A stretch of 45,723 nucleotides of DNA from Candidatus Lambdaproteobacteria bacterium (GTDB lineage Bacteria > SAR324 > JACQKK01), in the NCBI GenBank assembly GCA_016204605.1, contig JACQKK010000055.1:1-45723 (forward strand), written 5' to 3'. Within the stretch, counting starts at the first letter, position 1. Every line of letters starts with the position of its first letter. Shown one piece after another: positions 39,800 to 45,723 of this stretch. A program made the position numbers and the translations under genes. Below the pieces are notes generated by a model, which was given only the letters and a program-made list of their open reading frames with translations, did not search any database and was not told the origin of the DNA.

Positions 39800-39904
39800 T
39801 TCGCCACCCGTTCCGGCCGGCCGCCGTTCAGCGCGCGCGGCGAATCCATCGCCCTGCGCCGCCCGCGGCGCACCGTGTCCGCACTGGTCTTGCGTCGAGG
39901 TGGC

Positions 39905-41455
39905 ATGAGCTGGCTCCCGGAAGTCGAAGAGCTGAACCGGCGCAAGGGCTTCGCCGAGGCCATGGGCGGCGAGGAGGCGGTCGCCCGCCACAAGCGCTCG
40001 GGCAAGCACACCGCGCGCGAGCGCATCGGGCTGCTGTTCGATCCGGGCACGTTCCGCGAGGTCGGTGTGCTCACGGGCAAGGGGCAGTACGACGAGGAGG
40101 CCCGGCTGCTCAAGGTCACGCCCACCAACGTCATCATCGGCAAGGGGCGCATCGGCGGCCGCAAGGTGGTGGCCACCGTGGACGACTACACCATCCGCGG
40201 CGGCTCCTCGGAATCGACCATCGCCGAGAAGTGGGTCTACGGCGAGCGGCTGGCCTACGAGCTGCGCCTGCCGCTGGTGCGGCTGATCGACTCGGCCGGG
40301 GGCAGCGTCAAGCTGCTCGAGATGATGGGCGCCACCAAGATCCCCGGCTACCCCACCTGGCCGCGCAGCCGGATGATGGGGCTGATCCCGATCGTCGGCA
40401 TCGCGCTCGGCTCCTGCGCCGGCAACGGCGCCAAACGCGTGGCCTGGTCCCACTTCTCGCTGATGGTCAAGGGGCAGGCCCAGGTCTTCGCGGCGGGGCC
40501 CGTCGTGGTCGAGCCGGGGGTCGGCCAGGAGCTGACCAAGGAGGAGCTGGGCGGCTACCTGATCCACACCCGCGGCTCCGGCCTGATCGACAACGAGGCG
40601 GAGTCGGAGCAGGACGCCTTCGCGCAGGCCCGGCGCTTCCTCTCCTACCTGCCGCAGAACGTCCATCAGCTTCCCCCCGCGCTGCCGAGCGACGACGACC
40701 CTGGCCGGCGCGAGGAGGCGCTGCTCTCGATCGTCCCGCGCGAGCGCCGGCGGGTGTATCGCATGCGCCGGATTCTGGAGCTGGTGTTCGACAAGGAGTC
40801 GCTGTTCGAGATCGGCCGCTACAACGGCCCCTCGACCATCACCATGCTCGGGCGGCTGACGGGCAGGCCCGTGGCGATCCTGGCCAACGACCCTTATGCC
40901 GCCGGGGGCACGATGACCCGCGCCTCCGCGCAGAAGATGGAAGCGTTCATCGACCTGGCCGACACGTTCCACCTGCCCATCGTCAACTTCGTCGATCAGC
41001 CCGGCGTGGCCATTGGCCTCGAAGCCGAGAAGCAGGGCACCATGCGCGCCGCCATCCGCGCCCTGGCCGCCATCGAGGACAGCCGCGTGCCGTTCTGCGC
41101 CGTCATCGTGCGCCGGGCCTATGGCGTGGCGGGCGCGGGCCACGGGCGCGTCACCGATATCAACCAGCGTTTCGCCTGGCCCTCGGCGCACTGGGGCTCG
41201 ATCCCGCTGGAAGGCGGAATCATGGCGGCCCACCGGCGCGAGCTGGCCGAGGCCGCCGATCCCGAGAAGCGCCTGACGGAGCTGGAGGAACACTACGCCC
41301 GCTTCACCTCGCCGTTCCTGACCGCGGAGAAGTTCGCCATCCAGGACATCGTGGACCCGCGCGAGACGCGGCCCCTGCTCTGCGACTGGGTGGAGGACGC
41401 CTACGCGCTGCTGCCCCAGCAGCTCGGCCCTTCGGGGCGCGGCTATCGCAAGTAG
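39905..41455 (+). CDS. acyl-CoA carboxylase, carboxyltransferase (beta) subunit
   Basis: A 516-residue biotin-dependent carboxyltransferase of the propionyl/methylcrotonyl-CoA carboxylase type. It transfers carboxyl from carboxybiotin to an acyl-CoA. RHKRSGKHTARERIGLLFDPGTF is the family start. RLIDSAGGSVKLLEMMG and GLIPIVGIALGSCAGNGA form the first crotonase-like domain and oxyanion region. RPVAILANDPYAAGGTM, FVDQPGVAIGLEAEKQG, and YGVAGAGHGRVTDINQRFAWPSAHWGSIPLEGG form the second. GAGGTGG precedes the ATG. No biotin carboxylase or biotin carrier gene follows; an acyl-CoA ligase comes next, so the acyl substrate may be made by that enzyme. Confidence 0.9.
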   Translation: MSWLPEVEELNRRKGFAEAMGGEEAVARHKRSGKHTARERIGLLFDPGTFREVGVLTGKGQYDEEARLLKVTPTNVIIGKGRIGGRKVVATVDDYTIRGGSSESTIAEKWVYGERLAYELRLPLVRLIDSAGGSVKLLEMMGATKIPGYPTWPRSRMMGLIPIVGIALGSCAGNGAKRVAWSHFSLMVKGQAQVFAAGPVVVEPGVGQELTKEELGGYLIHTRGSGLIDNEAESEQDAFAQARRFLSYLPQNVHQLPPALPSDDDPGRREEALLSIVPRERRRVYRMRRILELVFDKESLFEIGRYNGPSTITMLGRLTGRPVAILANDPYAAGGTMTRASAQKMEAFIDLADTFHLPIVNFVDQPGVAIGLEAEKQGTMRAAIRALAAIEDSRVPFCAVIVRRAYGVAGAGHGRVTDINQRFAWPSAHWGSIPLEGGIMAAHRRELAEAADPEKRLTELEEHYARFTSPFLTAEKFAIQDIVDPRETRPLLCDWVEDAYALLPQQLGPSGRGYRK

Positions 41456-41494
41456 CGCCCCATCTCCCCCGCCCCCTTCACGCGTCCGTCGCCC

Positions 41495-43093
41495 ATGACC
41501 CTGATCGCCGGCCGGGAGATCGCCTGGGCCGCCCGCCAGTATCGCGACCGCGTGGCGTTCGTGTGGGGCGAGCGGCACGTCACCTTCCGCGAGGCCAACC
41601 GCCGCTTCAACCGCATGGCGAATGCCCTGCGCGGCCTCGGCCTGTGCCCGGGCGATCGCGTGGCCGTGCTGATGAGCAACGGCCTGGCCAGCATCGAGGC
41701 GGGCTACGGCGCGGCCAAGGCCGGGCTGGCGCTGGTGCCGCTCAACGGGCGCCACACCCTGGCCGAGCACGCGCAGATCGTGCGCGATGCCGGCGCCTCG
41801 GTGCTGCTGGCGGGACCGGAGTTCGAGGAGCTGGCCGGGGCGCTGGCCGAGACCGAGCCGGCGTTGGCCCACGTGATCGGGGAGGGCTGGCGCCACGCCG
41901 GCGCACCCGACTACGAGGCGCTGCTCGCGGCGGCCTCGGAGGCGGAGCCTGAGGTGCCGGTGGCCCCGGACGACGTGTTCCGCATCTCCTACACCTCCGG
42001 CACGACGGGGCTGCCCAAGGGGGTGGTGGCCACCCAGCGCTCCTACCGCGCGCGCCTGCACAACTTCTTCGCGGCGCTCGAGTACCGGCTGGGGGTGGAG
42101 GACGCCATCGCGCACGTGGGGCCGCTCAACTTCGCCACTCGCAACTACCTGGACCCCTACTACCTGCGCGGCGCGCGCAACGTGATCCTCTCCCGCTTCG
42201 ACCCCGAGGAGCTGCAGGCGGTGGCGGCCCGGGAGCGCGTCACCCACCTGATGCTCGTGCCGACCATGATCATCCGGCTGCTGGATAGCCTGCGCCCCGA
42301 GCGCTACGACCTGAGCGGCCTGACGCGGATCAACTACGGGACGGCCCCCATGCCGGTCGAGGCCCTGCGCCGCGGCATCGAGGCCTTCGGTCCGATCTTC
42401 CGCGGCCACTACGGCCTGACCGAGGCCTCGCAGCCGATCACCGTGCTCTACCCTTTCGAGCACGTGCTCGAGGGCGACGCGGGCGAAGTGGCGCGGCTGG
42501 CCTCCTGCGGTCGGCCCATCGCGGGTCTGGGCCTCGCCCTGCTCGATGCGGAGGGCCGACGCCAGGCGCCGGGCGAGGTGGGCGAGCTGTGCATCCGGGT
42601 CGAGGGCTGCGTGGCCGGCACCTACTGGAACAACCCCGCGGCCACCGCCGAGACCTTCCGCGGGGGCTGGCTGCACACCGGCGACCTGGCCCGCCAGGAC
42701 GCGGAGGGCTACGTCTACATCGTCGGCCGCAGCAAGGACATGATCATCACGGGCGGCCTCAACGTCTACGCCCGCGAGGTCGAGGAGGCGCTGTTCCGCC
42801 ACCCCGGCATCTCCGAGGCCGCCGTGGTCGGCATCCCCGATCCCGAGTGGGGAGAGTCCATCCTGGCCTTCTTCTCGCCCAGGGCCGGCGCGCTGCTGAA
42901 TGCGGAAGAGGTGATCCGCCACTGCCAGGCGCTGATCGCCAGCTACAAGAAGCCGCGCCGGGTGGAGATCCTCCCGGAGCTGCCCAAGAACAACAACGGC
43001 AAGATCGACAAGCGGTTGCTTCGCCAGCGGTTTCTCGATAAGAGCCAAGGCGGAGCCGCTGGCGCCGAACGCGCCGTGCTCGCCCGCTATTGA
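41495..43093 (+). CDS. AMP-forming acyl-CoA synthetase/ligase
   Basis: A 532-residue ANL-superfamily enzyme that activates a carboxylic acid with ATP and CoA. SYTSGTTGLPKGVVATQR is the P-loop (A3), NYGTAPMPVEALRRG and GHYGLTEASQP (A5) the binding pocket. HTGDLARQDAEGYVYIVGRSKDMIITGG covers A7-A8, and LPKNNNGKIDKRLLR has the catalytic A10 Lys. The natural substrate is not predictable; medium-chain or aromatic acids are typical for this subgroup. It lies 39 bases after the carboxyltransferase gene, and an enolase-superfamily gene follows after 76 bases, suggesting a shared catabolic route. Confidence 0.92.
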   Translation: MTLIAGREIAWAARQYRDRVAFVWGERHVTFREANRRFNRMANALRGLGLCPGDRVAVLMSNGLASIEAGYGAAKAGLALVPLNGRHTLAEHAQIVRDAGASVLLAGPEFEELAGALAETEPALAHVIGEGWRHAGAPDYEALLAAASEAEPEVPVAPDDVFRISYTSGTTGLPKGVVATQRSYRARLHNFFAALEYRLGVEDAIAHVGPLNFATRNYLDPYYLRGARNVILSRFDPEELQAVAARERVTHLMLVPTMIIRLLDSLRPERYDLSGLTRINYGTAPMPVEALRRGIEAFGPIFRGHYGLTEASQPITVLYPFEHVLEGDAGEVARLASCGRPIAGLGLALLDAEGRRQAPGEVGELCIRVEGCVAGTYWNNPAATAETFRGGWLHTGDLARQDAEGYVYIVGRSKDMIITGGLNVYAREVEEALFRHPGISEAAVVGIPDPEWGESILAFFSPRAGALLNAEEVIRHCQALIASYKKPRRVEILPELPKNNNGKIDKRLLRQRFLDKSQGGAAGAERAVLARY

Positions 43094-43169
43094 TCGGCAT
43101 CGCGACCGCTGCCCACCCGCCGCACTAGGCCCGCGACCGCCCGGGCCCCCAGGGGAGGAACCCGCCGTC

Positions 43170-44321
43170 ATGAAAGTCACCTCGGTCAAGCACTTCATCG
43201 TCGATACGGGCTGGCGCAAGAACTGGGTGTTCGTGAAGGTCGAGACCAGCGAGGGCATCACGGGCTGGGGCGAGGCCTACACCCAGTATGACCGCGACAC
43301 GGCCGTCGCGGCCCAGGTCACCGAGCTGGCCCGCTACCTGGTGGGGCGCGACCCCTTCCTGATCAAGCACTTCACCCAGGCCGCCTTCGACGACTACGCC
43401 CAGCGGCGCGGCTCGCTGGAGTTCTTCTGCGCCCTTTCGGGGATGGAGGCGGCGCTGTGGGACATCGTGGGCAAGGCCACCGGGCAGCCCGTCTACAACC
43501 TGCTCGGCGGGCCCGTGCGCGACAAGATCCGCGTCTACGCCAACGGCTGGAGCTACCACATGGAGCAGCCGGCCGACTACGCCCGCGCCGCCGAGGCCGT
43601 GCTGGAGAAGGGCTTCACCGCCATCAAGTTCGATCCGCTGCCCATCCCCTGGCGCACGTACATCCCCAAGGAGCACGAGCAGCACGCCTATGACGTGGTC
43701 AAGGCCGTGCGGCAGGCCGTGGGGCCCAAGACCGACATCCTGATCGAGGCCCACCGGCGCCTGGCGCCCATGCACTCGATCCGCTACTCGAACCGGCTGG
43801 CCGAGTTCGAGCCGTACTGGTTCGAGGAGCCGTGCCAGGCGGAGAACCTCTCGGCCATGGCGGATATCCGCCGGCGCACGCGCATCCCGGTGGTCACGGG
43901 CGAGGCGATATACACCAAGGCCGGCTTCCGCCCGGTGCTGGAGCAGCAGGCCGCCGATATCCTCAATCCGGACGTGGCCAATTGCGGCGGCATCCTCGAG
44001 CTGAAGGAGATCGCGGCCATGGCCGAGCCGTTCTTCGTGGCGGTCTCCCCCCACAACTACAACTCGACCGTGCTGGCGCTGGCGGCTACCGTCCACGCGG
44101 CGGCCACCATGCCCAACTTCATCATCACCGAGTACTTCGTGCCCTACACCGAGCTGGGCAAGCGGGTCTCCCCCAATTGCCTCGTGCCCGAGAAGGGTTA
44201 CATCGCGCTGCCCAGGCGCCCGGGCCTCGGGCTCGACATCGACGAGCAGGTGCTCGCGTCGATCCCCGGCAAGCAGTTCCCCGTCCGCACCCTGCGCCTG
44301 CCCGGCGAGGAGGGGCCGTGA
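43170..44321 (+). CDS. mandelate racemase/galactonate dehydratase-like enzyme
   Basis: A 383-residue enolase-superfamily protein. The capping domain has VKVETSEGITGWGEAYTQ. The barrel has GFTAIKFDP near residue 150, the metal ligands in ILIEAH (Glu193, where many relatives have Asp), WFEEP (Glu219/220) and VVTGEA (Glu245), and a general-base-like His295 in AVSPHNYNS. This pattern is closest to acid-sugar dehydratases (galactonate/mannonate type), which dehydrate sugar acids to 2-keto-3-deoxy acids. The exact substrate is unknown. GGGGAGGAA precedes the ATG. A second, MenC-like member of the superfamily lies at 18-19 kb but is not closely similar. Confidence 0.85.
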   Translation: MKVTSVKHFIVDTGWRKNWVFVKVETSEGITGWGEAYTQYDRDTAVAAQVTELARYLVGRDPFLIKHFTQAAFDDYAQRRGSLEFFCALSGMEAALWDIVGKATGQPVYNLLGGPVRDKIRVYANGWSYHMEQPADYARAAEAVLEKGFTAIKFDPLPIPWRTYIPKEHEQHAYDVVKAVRQAVGPKTDILIEAHRRLAPMHSIRYSNRLAEFEPYWFEEPCQAENLSAMADIRRRTRIPVVTGEAIYTKAGFRPVLEQQAADILNPDVANCGGILELKEIAAMAEPFFVAVSPHNYNSTVLALAATVHAAATMPNFIITEYFVPYTELGKRVSPNCLVPEKGYIALPRRPGLGLDIDEQVLASIPGKQFPVRTLRLPGEEGP

Positions 44322-44447
44322 CCCGCCCGGCCCGGCGGGGCGAGCCGGCCGCGGGGGCGAGCCTGTGCGCCTGCGCTCCGGCACGGGCCGGTGCGCTCGC
44401 CGTCGATGTGCCTGTGCGGACGTGAGTGCGGTGAAGCGAGGTGGGAG

Positions 44448-44521
<74 letters not shown>

Positions 44522-44539
44522 GTGCTGCTGCGGCACGAT

Positions 44540-44567
44540 TGCGACCGTGCTCCTGCGACCGTGCTCC
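44540..44567 (-). repeat. 14-bp tandem duplication in the tRNA-Asp leader
   Basis: TGCGACCGTGCTCC (plus-strand sense) occurs twice with no gap, at 44540-44553 and 44554-44567. The block lies between the candidate promoter and the 5' end of tRNA-Asp, so it would be part of the precursor removed by RNase P. Confidence 0.85.
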
Positions 44568-44603
44568 CGCCACCCAGGCTCGGGCGGCTCGGTCTGTACA
44601 GAC

Positions 44604-44630
44604 GCTATAGCAGCGGACAGCCGGTGTCAA
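44604..44630 (-). promoter_or_regulatory. candidate sigma-70 promoter of tRNA-Asp
   Basis: On the minus strand a perfect TTGACA (44630-44625) is followed by TGC-TATAGC, an extended -10 (TATAGC at 44609-44604). The spacer is 15 bases, slightly short, compensated by the TG extension. Transcription would begin near 44597, about 75 bases before the mature tRNA. Confidence 0.55.
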
Positions 44631-44779
44631 TGCGGGTCCCGCCGCGGGTTGACGCGCGGCACCGGAAGCCGCTACCGTGCCGGGGGTCTGCCCGGCAGGC
44701 TCGCCCACCGGCCATCCCGCGCCGGACTCCTGCGCCGCCGGCGATCCGCCACCCGAACCACCCCCGATCGAGCCCGACC

Positions 44780-45723
44780 ATGGCAACGCCGCCTGGCACC
44801 CGACCTGGCACCGAGCCCCCGCCGCACGATCCCGCCGCCGCCGCGGAGTGGATCGAGTACTACTACCGGCCCGACTGGGGCGATGGCCTGCCGCTGGTGC
44901 CGCCCACCCGGGCCGCCGTCGAGGCCATGCTCGCCGCAGGCGGCCTGCGCGCGGAGGAGACTCTCGGTGAGGTGCCGGAGCGGGCGGTGCAGGTGGGCGC
45001 GGAGAAGGTGGCGATCAACGCCGTGATGGCAGGCTGCCTGCCCGCCTATTTCCCCGTGGTGGTGGCTGCCGTGCGGGGGCTGTGCCACCCGGATTTCCAC
45101 TACCACAACCCCGGCACCAGCACGGGCGGCTCCGCCTTCGCCATCGTGGTCAACGGCCCGATCGCCCTGCGCCTGGGGATCAACGGGGGCGACAACGCCT
45201 TCGGCTCGGGGGTGCGCGCCAATGCCACCATCGGCCGGGCCGTGCGCCTGGTGATGATGAACGTGTTCCGCTCGCGTCCCGGGCTGCTGGACAAGGCCAC
45301 GCTGGGCTCGCCCGGCAAGTACTCGTTCTGCTTCGCGGAGTGGGAGGCCGATTCGCCCTGGGAGCCCCTGCACGTCGAGCGCGGCTTCCGCCCCGAACAG
45401 AGCACGGCCACCATCTTCGCCTCGAACAGCCTGCTCGGCGTCTACAACCAGCACGCGAGCACGCCCGAGCCCCTGTTGCTGGAGCTGGCCGACGCGCTCT
45501 GCAACCTCGCCTCGCCCAACGTGCGCGGCTTCAACCAGGCGCTGCTGGCGATCGGCGGCGACCACGCCCGGCTGTTCCGCGACGCCGGGTGGGACAAGCC
45601 CCGCATCAAGGCCTTCCTGATGGCCCACGCCCGCCGCACGGTGGCCGACTTCAAGCGCGCGGGTCGGCTCGATGGCGAGCCCACCCCCGCGGACGAGACC
45701 GCCTGGCGCCGCGTGATCGGCGA
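44780..45723 (+). CDS. conserved protein of unknown function, 3' truncated by window edge
   Basis: The frame is open from ATG at 44780 to the last base, at least 314 residues, so the gene continues beyond the window. After a Pro-rich start comes EWIEYYYRPDWGDGLPLVPPT. Further on are VAINAVMAGCLPAYFPVVVAAV, FAIVVNGPIALRLGINGG, FGSGVRANATIGRAVRLVMMN and GSPGKYSFCFAEWEADSPWEPLHVERG. These segments look like a widespread family of uncertain function in which AGC.P.YFPVV and RANATIGRA recur, some of whose members are annotated as thiol/selenoprotein (UGSC-like) oxidoreductases. That assignment is from memory and tentative. No signal peptide or membrane span is seen. Confidence 0.75.
   Translation, partial: MATPPGTRPGTEPPPHDPAAAAEWIEYYYRPDWGDGLPLVPPTRAAVEAMLAAGGLRAEETLGEVPERAVQVGAEKVAINAVMAGCLPAYFPVVVAAVRGLCHPDFHYHNPGTSTGGSAFAIVVNGPIALRLGINGGDNAFGSGVRANATIGRAVRLVMMNVFRSRPGLLDKATLGSPGKYSFCFAEWEADSPWEPLHVERGFRPEQSTATIFASNSLLGVYNQHASTPEPLLLELADALCNLASPNVRGFNQALLAIGGDHARLFRDAGWDKPRIKAFLMAHARRTVADFKRAGRLDGEPTPADETAWRRVIG

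Noticed and set aside
39269..43261. A 1330-codon open frame on the minus strand
   Set aside because: It lies antisense to the carboxyltransferase and acyl-CoA ligase genes, both of which have full family motifs. Its translation is rich in His/Arg/Gly/Asp in the pattern of a GC-rich shadow frame, with no domain.

Overview
The window is a 45.7 kb stretch of very GC-rich bacterial DNA. It carries dense, short-spaced operons on both strands, many GTG starts and stop/start overlaps, and a flagellar export gene set. It also has peptidoglycan genes and a proton-translocating transhydrogenase. These point to a motile, Gram-negative-type, respiring bacterium. The order rplY-pth-rpsF-rpsR-rplI-dnaB without priB resembles delta-proteobacteria-like or uncultivated soil/subsurface lineages more than enteric gamma-proteobacteria. 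The exact phylum cannot be fixed from sequence reading alone. I see no phage, insertion sequence or CRISPR array.

Layout. (1) 1-1975: tail of a HAD-type hydrolase and an alpha/beta-hydrolase with a long disordered tail. (2) 7127 back to 2012, minus strand: a translation/replication operon, rplY, pth, rpsF, rpsR, rplI, dnaB, ending in a FliN paralogue with an unusual repeat-rich N-terminus. (3) 7.5-14.6 kb: an SDR, a secreted and membrane-anchored protein, a beta-helix acyltransferase-like protein, a DUF1615-type lipoprotein, a DUF309 protein and a helix-rich orphan. (4) 17759 back to 14878, minus: pntAA-pntAB-pntB transhydrogenase; then a menC-like enolase-superfamily gene and a 709-residue orphan. 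(5) 21966-33537, plus: one long gene train, fliL-fliN-fliO-fliP-fliQ, then a MotA/TolQ/ExbB-like channel, two ExbD/TolR-like single-span proteins, a membrane TPR protein, a PrsW-type protease, and murF-ftsW-murG. (6) 33.8-35.1 kb: an unusual SDR and a hotdog thioesterase. (7) 35.2-39.2 kb: a SCO1-like copper protein divergent from a B-family (ba3-like) heme-copper oxidase operon. (8) 39.4-44.3 kb: a small coiled-coil membrane protein, an acyl-CoA carboxylase carboxyltransferase, an AMP-binding acyl-CoA ligase and a mandelate-racemase-like enzyme. (9) tRNA-Asp, then a partial gene running off the end.

Three observations stand out. First, the heme-copper oxidase subunit I keeps all metal-ligand histidines, but the cross-linked active-site tyrosine of ba3 oxidases is replaced by glutamine (Q246), and two K-channel positions are altered. 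This suggests a nitric oxide reductase or other atypical enzyme rather than an ordinary oxygen reductase. A perfect 5-N4-5 palindrome of CRP/FNR-family geometry lies upstream. Second, the ExbB-like channel has two different ExbD-like partners. One keeps the membrane aspartate and the other has serine there, so the motor may carry a single protonatable site. Third, this channel sits in one gene train between flagellar export genes and murF-ftsW-murG, from which mraY and murD are missing. This suggests a proton-motive-force-driven envelope or cell-wall system that I do not recognise as described.
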